NCBI RefSeq assembly: GCF_002813325.1
Contig: NZ_PHUG01000001.1
Location: 496,001 to 560,000, forward strand
Source: Janthinobacterium sp. 64
GTDB lineage: Bacteria; Pseudomonadota; Gammaproteobacteria; Burkholderiales; Burkholderiaceae_D
DNA length: 64,000 bases
Direction: 5' to 3'
Made by a program: the position numbers and the translations under genes. Numbering within the stretch: position 1 is the stretch's first letter; every line of letters begins with the position of its first letter. A model generated the notes under the pieces. It was not told where the DNA came from, made no database searches, and worked only from the letters and a program-made list of their open reading frames with translations. This document shows positions 56,259 to 64,000 of this stretch, piece by piece.

Positions 56259-56954
56259 ATGGAAGAACTGGAAAAATTCGTCAACGGCTTCAGCCTGTTT
56301 CAGCAGCAGTATTTCAGCGAGCCGCAGACCTTGTACGACAGCCTGCGCGACGGGCAACGGCCCACGACCTTGCTGATCGGCTGCTGCGATTCGAGGGTCG
56401 ACCCCATGCTGCTGACGGGCAGCGACCCGGGTGACATGTTCGTCGTGCGCAATATCGCCAACCTGGTGCCGCCGTGTACCCCGGACGCGCCGCCTGGCGT
56501 CAGCTCGGCCATCGAGTTTGCCGTCTGCAAGCTCGAAGTGGCCAGGGTCATCGTGCTGGGCCATGCGCGCTGCGGCGGCATCCGCGCGCTGCTGGAACCG
56601 CAGCCGCGCGCGGAAGGGCAGGAAACGGACTTCGTGGGACAGTGGATGCGCATCGCCGAACCGGTGGCGCAGCGCGTGCGGCGCGAGCTGGCGCACCGCT
56701 CATCGGAAGAACAGCACCATGCGTGCGAGCTGGCCAGCATATTGCAGTCGCTCGACAACCTGCTCACCTACCCATGGCTGAAGCGCCGGGTGGAGCAGGG
56801 GGTGTTGAAATTGCATGGATGGTATTTCGATATCGACAGCGGCGCGCTGATGGCGTATTCGGCGCGCCAGCAGCAGTTTTTGCCGCTGGTCTGCCCAATT
56901 GAAAGGGCGCGCCATTTGCATGAGCGCCCTTGGCCGGACTCAGCTAAAACGTAA
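56259..56954 (+). CDS. Beta-carbonic anhydrase
   Basis: This 231-residue enzyme interconverts CO2 and bicarbonate. The zinc ligands are all visible: C42 with the D44-R46 dyad in CCDSR, and H102 and C105 in GHARCGG. The length and the ending (LHGWYFDIDSGALMAYS) fit the standard bacterial type. GAGG precedes the ATG. It sits between narK2 and narG, an unusual place; it may help with CO2/bicarbonate balance during anaerobic respiration, or its position may be accidental. Its last 15 bases overlap the convergent 123-residue gene. Confidence 0.9.
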   Translation: MEELEKFVNGFSLFQQQYFSEPQTLYDSLRDGQRPTTLLIGCCDSRVDPMLLTGSDPGDMFVVRNIANLVPPCTPDAPPGVSSAIEFAVCKLEVARVIVLGHARCGGIRALLEPQPRAEGQETDFVGQWMRIAEPVAQRVRRELAHRSSEEQHHACELASILQSLDNLLTYPWLKRRVEQGVLKLHGWYFDIDSGALMAYSARQQQFLPLVCPIERARHLHERPWPDSAKT

Positions 56955-57311
56955 CAAATCCCCGCTGCGGTCAAACGCCAGCAGGCCGTCGATGCGGCCT
57001 TGCTCGATGGCCGTCACCATGGCGCGCAGGGGCGCTTCGCATTCCTGCGCGGCGGGCGGCTGGCCGCCCTGGCCCGCCAGTCCCCCCACGAAGACCACGT
57101 CCCAGTGCGTCTGCATCTGTTTCGACTCCTCCATCAATGTCTCGAAGCTGCCCAGTTCATCGGGCAGCTTGTCGGCGCACATCACGGGCGTGAGGGACTT
57201 GCCCTGGCCGCCAGGCTGTGCCTGTGCCTGGGTAAAGGTGAACAGCAGGCGTTGCGGCTGTTCCTGGTCGCGGGCGCTGCGCAGCAGGCTGGCGTAATCG
57301 GTAATCGACAT
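56940..57311 (-). CDS. Conserved 123-residue protein, function unknown
   Basis: A small cytosolic protein starting MSITDYASLLRSARDQEQPQRLLFTF and containing LTPVMCADKLPDELGSFETLMEES and a C-terminal AIEQGRIDGLLAFDRSGDLLRF. Similar short proteins in betaproteobacteria carry the doubtful database name 'ribonucleotide reductase subunit alpha' (from memory); nothing here supports such an activity, as no catalytic motif is present. Codon use is normal. It is transcribed away from narG, and the shared 17-bp element lies 62-78 bp upstream in its orientation. Confidence 0.72.
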   Translation of the reverse strand: MSITDYASLLRSARDQEQPQRLLFTFTQAQAQPGGQGKSLTPVMCADKLPDELGSFETLMEESKQMQTHWDVVFVGGLAGQGGQPPAAQECEAPLRAMVTAIEQGRIDGLLAFDRSGDLLRFS

Positions 57312-57554
57312 GGTGCTCTTTCTCTGTATTGAACGGTGACGACAGGTATACCGCAGCACGGTCGCGGCGCCCATAGGCAATAGTGACTATCCGGGTGACT
57401 ACGCGCCTATGCATTCCTGGTGCCGGAAACCGACTTCTTGCCAATACCGCCGGGCACGGCGCATCGCTAGACTGTTTGTATCGACGCTTGAGCCATCCTG
57501 CTTGCAGCGTTTTTATGACCTGGCGCCGCTCCTGCGGCGCAATGTGGAGGTAGC
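57312..57554. promoter_or_regulatory. narG upstream region with shared 17-bp element and leader hairpin
   Basis: The gap holds, on the minus strand, TAGTCACTATTGCCTAT (57373-57389), which matches the narK upstream element, and a second TAGTCAC at 57395-57401. A perfect 7-bp hairpin (GCGCCGC TCCT GCGGCGC, 57523-57540) stands directly before the narG ribosome site GGAGG. No FNR box or NarL heptamer pair that I would trust is visible. Confidence 0.45.
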
Positions 57555-60500
57555 ATGAGTCACTTTCTGGACCGTCTTAAATTTTTTAGCAAGCCTGCCG
57601 AGCCGTTCTCGAACGGCCATGGCACCGTGGTCGACGAAGACCGCACCTGGGAAAACGCCTATCGCCAGCGCTGGCAGCACGACAAGATCGTGCGCTCCAC
57701 GCATGGCGTGAACTGCACCGGCTCTTGCAGCTGGAAGGTGTACGTCAAGAATGGCCTGATCACATGGGAAACCCAGCAAACCGATTATCCGCGCACGCGG
57801 CCCGACCTGCCCAACCACGAACCGCGCGGCTGCCCGCGCGGCGCCAGCTATTCCTGGTACGTGTATTCGGCCCAGCGCGTGAAGTATCCGATGGTGCGCG
57901 GCCGCCTGATGGAAATGTGGCGCGAAGCGCGCAAGACCATGGACCCCGTCACCGCCTGGGACTGGATCAGCCAGGACCCCGTGCGCTCGCAGCAATACAA
58001 ATCCATCCGTGGCCTGGGCGGCTTCGTGCGCGCCACGTGGGAAGAATCGAATGAAATCATCGCCGCAGCGAATGCGCTGACGATCAAGAAATACGGCCCG
58101 GACCGCATCGTCGGCTTCTCGCCGATTCCAGCCATGTCCATGGTCAGCTATGCCTCCGGCACGCGCTATCTGTCGCTGATCGGCGGCGTGGCCCTGAGCT
58201 TTTATGACTGGTACTGCGATTTGCCGCCGGCCAGCCCGCAAGTGTGGGGCGAACAGACGGACGTGCCGGAATCGGCCGACTGGTACAACTCGACCTATCT
58301 GATGGTGTGGGGCTCGAACGTGCCGATGACGCGCACGCCGGATGCCCACTTCTACACGGAAGTACGCTACAAGGGCACGAAAACCGTCGCCATCTCTCCC
58401 GATTACGGCGAAATGGTGAAGTTCGGCGACATCTGGCTGGCGCCCAAGCAGGGCACGGACGCCGCGCTGGCGCTGGCCATGGGCCACGTCATCCTCAAGG
58501 AATTCCACTCGGAAGGGCAGAGCGCCTACTTCCGCGACTATGCGCGCCAGTACACGGACTTCCCCATGCTGGTGCTGCTCAAGGAGCATAACGGTACCCT
58601 CGTGCCCGACTACTTCCTGCGCGCTTCGCACCTGGACAACAACCTCGACGAAACCAATAACCCGGAATGGAAAACCCTGGTCATCGACGAAACCACGGGC
58701 GCCATTACCGCGCCGGCCGGCTCCATCGGCTTCCGCTGGGGCGAGTCGGGCAAGTGGAATCTGGAACAGAAGGCCGGCGGCAGCGGCGAACCCATCGTGC
58801 CGATGCTGTCCATGATCAACGACAGCGACGCCGTCACGGAAGTGGGCTTCGCCTACTTCGGCGGCAAGGACGCGTCCGACATGCTGCTGCGCAAGGTACC
58901 GGTGAAAACCATCCGCCTGGCCGACGGTACGACGGCCCTGGTCACCACCGTGTTCGACCTGACCCTGGCCAACTACGGCATCGACCGTGGCCTGGGCGGT
59001 GAAAACGTGGCGGAAAGCTATGACGACGACGTGCCCTACACGCCCGCATGGCAAGAGAAGCATACGGGCGTGAAACGCGCCGACGTCATCACCGTGGCGC
59101 GCCAGTTCGCGGAAAACGCGGACCAGACGCGCGGCAAGAGCATGGTCATCGTGGGCGCCGGCCTGAATCACTGGTACCACATGGACATGACCTACCGCGG
59201 CATCATCAACATGCTGATGATGTGCGGCTGTATCGGCCAGTCCGGCGGCGGCTGGGCCCATTACGTGGGTCAGGAAAAACTGCGTCCGCAAACGGGCTGG
59301 ACGCCTTTGGCCTTCGCCCAGGACTGGGTGCGGCCGATGCGCCAGATGAACGGCACTTCGTTCTTCTATGCGCACACCAGCCAATGGCGCCACGAAAAGC
59401 TGGAAACGGGCGACATCGCCTCGCCATCGGCGGCCGGTGGCACGGGCGACCTGACGCTGCTCGACTACAACGCCAAGGCCGAGCGCATGGGCTGGCTGCC
59501 ATCGGCGCCGCAGCTGCAAACCAATCCGCTGGAAGTGGCCAAGGCCGCTGCCGCCGCAGGCCAGAAGCCGGCCGCATATGCGCTCGACCAGATCAAGGCG
59601 GGCCAGCTGCAGTTTTCGTGCGACGACCCGGATAACCCTGCCAACTTCCCGCGCAATATGTTTGTCTGGCGCTCGAATATCCTCGGCAGCTCGGGCAAGG
59701 GCCACGAGTACTTCCTGAAATACCTGCTCGGCACGCAGAACGGCTTGCTCAGCGACGAAGACGACTGCATCACGCCGAAACAGGTGAAAGTGCGCCCGGC
59801 CGCCGAAGGCAAGCTCGATCTGCTGGTGGTGCTGGACTTCCGCATGTCGACCACCTGCCTGTATGGCGACGTGGTGCTGCCGACGGCCACTTGGTATGAA
59901 AAAGATGACTTGAATACGTCGGACATGCATCCGTTCATCCACCCGCTGTCCGAAGCCGTGCAGCCGCTGTGGCAATCGAAGTCGGACTGGGAAATCTACA
60001 AAGGGCTGGCCGAGAAATTCTCGGAAATCGGCGGCGAGCTGCTGGGCACCCAGCAAGACATCATCCTCACGCCGCTGATGCACGACACGCCGGGCGAACT
60101 GGGCCAGCCTTTCGATCCCAAGGATTGGCGCGCCGGCGAATGCGACGCCATTCCCGGCAAGACCATGCCGAACATGACGGTGGTCGAGCGCAATTACCGC
60201 GACGTCTACAAGAAGTTCACTTCGATCGGGCCGCTGCTGGAAACCATCGGCAACGGCGGCAAGGGCATTTCCTGGAAAACGGGCCATGAAGTCGAGATCC
60301 TGCGCGGCATCAACCGCACGGTACTCGAAGAAGGCGTGTCGAAGGGCCAGCCGCGCCTCGATACGGCCATCGACGCGGCGGAGATGATCCTGACGCTGGC
60401 GCCGGAAACGAATGGCCACGTGGCCGTCAAGGCCTGGGCCGCGCTGTCGTCCATCACGGGACGCGAGCACACGCATCTGGCCAAGCCGCGCGAGCATGAC

Positions 60501-61253
60501 AGCATCCGCTTCCGCGACGTGCAGGCGCAGCCGCGCAAGATCATTTCCTCGCCCACATGGTCGGGACTGGAAAGCGAAGAAGTCAGCTACACGGCTGGCT
60601 ATACGAATGTGCATGAAATGATCCCTTGGCGCACCCTGACTGGCCGCCAGCAGTTTTACCAGGATCACCTGTGGATGCGCGATTTTGGCGAGGGACTGTG
60701 CGTCTACAAGCCGGCCATCAACACGAAGACGACGGAAGCGCTGCTGGGCACCAAACCGAACGGCAACAAGGAACTGGCGCTGAACTTTTTGACGCCGCAC
60801 CAGAAGTGGGGCATCCACTCCACGTATTCGGACAATCTGCGCATGCTGACCCTGTCGCGCGGCGGACCGCACGTGTGGCTGTCGGAGACGGACGCGCAGA
60901 CGGCCGGCATCGTCGACAACGACTGGATCGAAGTCTTCAACGTCAATGGCAGCCTGACGGCGCGTGCCATCGTCAGCCAGCGCATCCCGGCCGGCATGAC
61001 GATGATGTACCACGCCCAGGAAAAGATCATCAACGTGCCTGGCGCGGAGATGACGGGCAAGCGGGGCGGCATCCATAACTCGGTGACGCGCGCCGTGCCC
61101 AAGCCGACGCACATGATCGGCGGCTACGCCCAGCTGGCGTACGGCTTCAATTACTACGGCACGGTGGGCTCCAACCGCGATGAATTCGTATTGGTGCGCA
61201 AGATGAACAAGGTCGACTGGCTCGAAGGCCCGTTGCAGGAAGAAGGAGCATAG
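57555..61253 (+). CDS. narG: Respiratory nitrate reductase alpha subunit
   Basis: This 1,232-residue cytoplasm-facing catalytic subunit reduces nitrate to nitrite at a bis-MGD molybdenum site. H50, C54, C58 and C93 are placed like the FS0 [4Fe-4S] ligands of E. coli NarG (H49, C53, C57, C92). D222 in WYCDLPPASPQ is the molybdenum ligand. There is no Tat-dependent signal, but the N terminus keeps the vestigial SHFLDRLKFF segment. GGAGG lies just upstream of the ATG. It is the first gene of narGHJI; narH starts 1 base after its stop. Confidence 0.97.
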   Translation: MSHFLDRLKFFSKPAEPFSNGHGTVVDEDRTWENAYRQRWQHDKIVRSTHGVNCTGSCSWKVYVKNGLITWETQQTDYPRTRPDLPNHEPRGCPRGASYSWYVYSAQRVKYPMVRGRLMEMWREARKTMDPVTAWDWISQDPVRSQQYKSIRGLGGFVRATWEESNEIIAAANALTIKKYGPDRIVGFSPIPAMSMVSYASGTRYLSLIGGVALSFYDWYCDLPPASPQVWGEQTDVPESADWYNSTYLMVWGSNVPMTRTPDAHFYTEVRYKGTKTVAISPDYGEMVKFGDIWLAPKQGTDAALALAMGHVILKEFHSEGQSAYFRDYARQYTDFPMLVLLKEHNGTLVPDYFLRASHLDNNLDETNNPEWKTLVIDETTGAITAPAGSIGFRWGESGKWNLEQKAGGSGEPIVPMLSMINDSDAVTEVGFAYFGGKDASDMLLRKVPVKTIRLADGTTALVTTVFDLTLANYGIDRGLGGENVAESYDDDVPYTPAWQEKHTGVKRADVITVARQFAENADQTRGKSMVIVGAGLNHWYHMDMTYRGIINMLMMCGCIGQSGGGWAHYVGQEKLRPQTGWTPLAFAQDWVRPMRQMNGTSFFYAHTSQWRHEKLETGDIASPSAAGGTGDLTLLDYNAKAERMGWLPSAPQLQTNPLEVAKAAAAAGQKPAAYALDQIKAGQLQFSCDDPDNPANFPRNMFVWRSNILGSSGKGHEYFLKYLLGTQNGLLSDEDDCITPKQVKVRPAAEGKLDLLVVLDFRMSTTCLYGDVVLPTATWYEKDDLNTSDMHPFIHPLSEAVQPLWQSKSDWEIYKGLAEKFSEIGGELLGTQQDIILTPLMHDTPGELGQPFDPKDWRAGECDAIPGKTMPNMTVVERNYRDVYKKFTSIGPLLETIGNGGKGISWKTGHEVEILRGINRTVLEEGVSKGQPRLDTAIDAAEMILTLAPETNGHVAVKAWAALSSITGREHTHLAKPREHDSIRFRDVQAQPRKIISSPTWSGLESEEVSYTAGYTNVHEMIPWRTLTGRQQFYQDHLWMRDFGEGLCVYKPAINTKTTEALLGTKPNGNKELALNFLTPHQKWGIHSTYSDNLRMLTLSRGGPHVWLSETDAQTAGIVDNDWIEVFNVNGSLTARAIVSQRIPAGMTMMYHAQEKIINVPGAEMTGKRGGIHNSVTRAVPKPTHMIGGYAQLAYGFNYYGTVGSNRDEFVLVRKMNKVDWLEGPLQEEGA

Positions 61254-61254
61254 T

Positions 61255-62805
61255 ATGAAAATCAGAGCGCAAATCGGCATGGTGCTGAACCTGGACAAGT
61301 GCATCGGCTGCCACACCTGTTCCGTCACCTGCAAGAACGTGTGGACCAGCCGCGACGGCGTCGAGTACGCATGGTTCAACAACGTGGAAACCAAGCCCGG
61401 CATCGGCTATCCGAAGCAGTGGGAAAACCAGGACAAGTGGAACGGCGGCTGGCGCCGCACGGATGCGGGCAAGATCGAGCCGCGCCAGGGCAGCCGCTTG
61501 AAGATTCTGGCGAATATCTTCGCCAACCCGAACCTGCCCGCCATCGACGAGTACTACGAGCCGTTCACCTACGACTACGAGCACCTGCAAAGCGCGCCGC
61601 TGTCGCAGACGCCGCCGACGGCCCGTCCGATCTCCGTGCTGACGGGGAAAAAGATGGAAAAAATCGAGTGGGGTCCGAACTGGGAAGATGACCTGGGCGG
61701 CGAGTTTGCCCAGCGCAGCAAGGATAAACTGTTCGACAACATGCAGAAGGAGATGTACGGCACGTTCGAGAACACCTTCATGATGTACTTGCCGCGCCTG
61801 TGCGAGCATTGCCTCAATCCGACGTGCGTGGCGTCGTGCCCATCCGGCTCCGTGTACAAGCGCGAAGACGACGGCATCGTGCTGATCGACCAGGACAAGT
61901 GCCGCGGCTGGCGCATGTGCATCTCCGGTTGCCCGTACAAGAAGATTTACTACAATTGGTCGTCCGGCAAGGCCGAGAAGTGCACATTCTGCTTCCCCCG
62001 CATCGAAGCGGGCCAGCCTACCGTGTGCTCGGAAACGTGCGTGGGCCGCATCCGCTACCTGGGCGTGCTGCTGTACGACGCCGACAAGATCGAGGCTGCC
62101 GCCTCCGTGCCGCAAGAGCAGGACCTGTACCAGGCGCAGCTCGACCTGTTCCTCGATCCGCACGACCCGGCCATCATCGCCGAGGCGCGCCGCCAGGGCA
62201 TTCCTGATCTTTGGCTGGAAGCTGCCGTCAAGTCGCCCGTCTACAAGATGGCCGTCGAGTGGAAAGTGGCGTTCCCGCTGCATCCCGAATACCGCACCTT
62301 GCCGATGGTGTGGTACGTGCCACCGCTGTCGCCGATCCAGGCGGCCGCCGAATCGGGCAAGCTGGGCGTGAATGGCATGCTGCCGGACACCCAAAGCCTG
62401 CGCATTCCCGTGCAATACCTGGCCAATTTGCTGACGGCCGGCGACCAGCCGCCCATCGTCACGGCCCTGGACCGCATGCTGGCCATGCGTGCCTACATGC
62501 GCAGCAAGACCGTCGAGAAGGTGGAAAACCTCACGGTCCTGAAACAGGTGGGCCTGACCAAGGCGCAGGTGGAGGACATGTACCACATCATGGCGATTGC
62601 CAACTACGAAGACCGCTTCGTCATCCCCAGCAGCCACAAGGAAATGGCCGAGGACAGCTTCAACGAGAAGGGTTCGTGCGGCTTCAGCTTCGGCAATGGC
62701 TGCTCGGACGGCACCAGCGAACCGACCTTGTTCGGCAAGAAAAAACACGGTTCGGCCATCTTCATGCAGATGCCGAAGTCGCGCAAAACGGCGCCAGGCG
62801 CTTAA
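61255..62805 (+). CDS. narH: Respiratory nitrate reductase beta subunit
   Basis: This 516-residue iron-sulphur subunit passes electrons from NarI haems to NarG. The four cysteine groups are visible: CIGCHTCSVTCKNVW, CEHCLNPTCVASC, CRGWRMCISGC (the Trp replaces a Cys and marks the [3Fe-4S] cluster) and CTFCFPR with CSETCVGR. AAGGAG overlaps the narG end and precedes the ATG. Confidence 0.97.
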   Translation: MKIRAQIGMVLNLDKCIGCHTCSVTCKNVWTSRDGVEYAWFNNVETKPGIGYPKQWENQDKWNGGWRRTDAGKIEPRQGSRLKILANIFANPNLPAIDEYYEPFTYDYEHLQSAPLSQTPPTARPISVLTGKKMEKIEWGPNWEDDLGGEFAQRSKDKLFDNMQKEMYGTFENTFMMYLPRLCEHCLNPTCVASCPSGSVYKREDDGIVLIDQDKCRGWRMCISGCPYKKIYYNWSSGKAEKCTFCFPRIEAGQPTVCSETCVGRIRYLGVLLYDADKIEAAASVPQEQDLYQAQLDLFLDPHDPAIIAEARRQGIPDLWLEAAVKSPVYKMAVEWKVAFPLHPEYRTLPMVWYVPPLSPIQAAAESGKLGVNGMLPDTQSLRIPVQYLANLLTAGDQPPIVTALDRMLAMRAYMRSKTVEKVENLTVLKQVGLTKAQVEDMYHIMAIANYEDRFVIPSSHKEMAEDSFNEKGSCGFSFGNGCSDGTSEPTLFGKKKHGSAIFMQMPKSRKTAPGA

Positions 62806-62814
62806 GGAGCTGAT

Positions 62815-63483
62815 ATGGAACACGCTATGCATCACTACCAAATCCTTTCGCGCCTGCTGCTGTATCCGGAGCCCGAGCTGATCGCGCACCTGCCGCAGCT
62901 CGACGCCGCGCTGGCGGCCGTGCCGGAGCAGCACGCGCTGCTGCGGCCCTTGCTGGCGCACCTGGAAAGCAGCAGCCTGATCGACCTGCAGCAGCAGTAC
63001 GTGGCCACGTTCGACCGCAATCCGTCGCACTCGCTGCATCTGTTCGAGCATATCCACGGCGAATCGCGCGACCGGGGCCAGGCCATGGTCGACCTGATGG
63101 AGGAATACAAGCGCCACGGCCTGCAAATGGTGGGCGACGACTTGCCCGACTTCGTGCCGCTGTTCCTGGAATTCCTGGCACAGCTCGACGAGGCAGTCTC
63201 GGCGCCGCTGCTGGGCGACGCCGTCCACGTGCTGGCGCACATCGGCCGCAAGCTGACGGCCAACGGCAGCCCGTACGCGCCCGTCTTCACGGTGCTTGAA
63301 CGCCTGAGCCCCGTGGCGGCGGAAATGCTGGCCGAACCGCCGGTGCGCGACATGGATGAAGCGCTGGAAACCTTTGGTCCCGGTGCGGACGGCGTCGAGC
63401 CGTTGCTGCGCCAAGGTCCGGGCCAAGTTCCGGGCGGCGTCCATCCCGTGCATTTTCACCCGCAGCCGCGGCGCGCTGCTTAA
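62815..63483 (+). CDS. narJ: Nitrate reductase assembly chaperone
   Basis: This 222-residue all-helical chaperone inserts the molybdenum cofactor into NarG and is not part of the final enzyme. It matches NarJ (LLYPEPELIAHLP, FEHIHGESRDRGQAMVDLMEEY, DDLPDFVPLFLEFLA). AAGGAG lies 5 bases before the ATG, which is 9 bases after the narH stop. Confidence 0.93.
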   Translation: MEHAMHHYQILSRLLLYPEPELIAHLPQLDAALAAVPEQHALLRPLLAHLESSSLIDLQQQYVATFDRNPSHSLHLFEHIHGESRDRGQAMVDLMEEYKRHGLQMVGDDLPDFVPLFLEFLAQLDEAVSAPLLGDAVHVLAHIGRKLTANGSPYAPVFTVLERLSPVAAEMLAEPPVRDMDEALETFGPGADGVEPLLRQGPGQVPGGVHPVHFHPQPRRAA

Positions 63484-63517
63484 TTGGCCGCTTGCGCCCG
63501 CATGAGGAGAGTACATC

Positions 63518-64000
63518 ATGAGTAATTACTTGCATCAATTTGTATATGGCATTTATCCATACATCGCGCTGGCCATCTTCTTTCTGGGTAGCCTGATCCG
63601 TTTCGACCGCGAGCAATATACGTGGAAGTCCGATTCCAGCCAGCTGCTGCACCGTGGCAGCCTGCGCCTGGGCAATATTCTGTTCCACATCGGCATCATC
63701 GGCCTGCTGTTCGGCCATGCGGCCGGCTTGCTCACCCCCGTCTGGGTGTGGGATACGCTGGGCGTGTCGCACAGCCTGAAGCAGGGCGTGGCCATGGCGG
63801 CCGGCGGCGTGATGGGCGGTTTGTGCCTGGTCGGCCTGCTGATCCTGCTGGTGCGCCGCTTTTCCAATGACCGGCTGCGCGCCGTCACCACGGCCGGCGA
63901 CAAGCTGGTGATGCTGTGGATCTTGCTGACCTTGCTGCTGGGTCTGTCGTCGATCTTCGTCTCGGCCTCGCACATGGATGGCCACATGATGGTCTTGCTG
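63518..64000 (+). CDS. narI: Respiratory nitrate reductase gamma subunit (partial, cut by window end)
   Basis: The first 161 codons of the membrane cytochrome b that oxidises quinol and feeds electrons to NarH. It starts MSNYLHQFVYGIYPYIALAIF, with helices following. H57 and H67 (FHIGIIGLLFGH) are placed like the haem ligands H56 and H66 of E. coli NarI; the second ligand pair lies beyond the window. GAGGAG precedes the ATG. Confidence 0.95.
   Translation, partial: MSNYLHQFVYGIYPYIALAIFFLGSLIRFDREQYTWKSDSSQLLHRGSLRLGNILFHIGIIGLLFGHAAGLLTPVWVWDTLGVSHSLKQGVAMAAGGVMGGLCLVGLLILLVRRFSNDRLRAVTTAGDKLVMLWILLTLLLGLSSIFVSASHMDGHMMVLL

Noticed and set aside
57312-57554. FNR box before narG
   Set aside because: No TTGAT-N4-ATCAA-like sequence with fewer than three mismatches was found in the gap.
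57513-63519. Long minus-strand frames opposite narG, narH and narJ
   Set aside because: Shadows of highly conserved nitrate reductase genes; no domain and no ribosome site.

Overview
This 64 kb window is a chromosomal segment of a GC-rich Gram-negative bacterium, most likely a betaproteobacterium of the Oxalobacteraceae (Janthinobacterium/Massilia-like). That placement is my inference. It rests on the gene set: a DUF3739-type filamentous haemagglutinin, an HME-RND efflux operon with a DUF3240 protein, a PHA synthase, TonB-dependent receptors, tandem narK genes and narGHJI. It also rests on the strong GC3 bias, which leaves long antisense frames open. No rRNA, tRNA, CRISPR array or intact insertion sequence was seen.

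Layout. (1) 1-7534: the 3' end of a giant filamentous haemagglutinin-like exoprotein, with an ECF sigma factor overlapping its stop codon. (2) 7556-16881: cytochrome b561, then a leftward CusA/CzcA-type metal efflux operon (TolC-like, DUF3240, RND pump, membrane fusion protein). It is divergent from a response regulator, a QseC-like kinase and a VIT-family metal transporter. A perfect 15-bp palindrome lies between the two units. (3) 16887-19569: a universal stress protein and a PHA synthase behind a well-spaced FNR/Anr-type promoter. (4) 19632-26919: a five-gene signalling operon (diguanylate cyclase, CheW, HD-GYP response regulator, FIST sensor, large hybrid kinase). (5) 27273-30265: a small putative membrane protein, a DUF445 protein and an amino-acid permease.

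(6) 30412-50708: the most interesting region, a coherent locus for alpha-linked N-acetylgalactosamine (GalNAc). A leftward operon encodes agaS, agaK, agaZ, agaR, agaA and a sugar MFS permease with an unusual 120-residue loop. The rightward arm encodes a secreted GH31 enzyme that looks like an alpha-N-acetylgalactosaminidase, two TonB-dependent receptors, a Tat-exported GH109 alpha-N-acetylgalactosaminidase and a DUF5077/DUF3472 protein. CTTTC(G)/(C)GAAAG operator-like repeats sit at all three promoters and suggest one AgaR regulon. The logic would be outer-membrane uptake, periplasmic release of GalNAc, inner-membrane import, phosphorylation, deacetylation, deamination/isomerisation and tagatose-6-phosphate metabolism.

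(7) 50719-53276: a small hypothetical gene, a non-coding stretch with a 13-G run, a lipoprotein, a SirB2-like protein and a GNAT acetyltransferase. (8) 53502-64000: a respiratory nitrate locus with narK1, narK2, a beta-carbonic anhydrase, a convergent 123-residue conserved protein and narGHJ plus the start of narI, which is cut by the window end. A 17-bp element is shared by the narK and narG upstream regions.
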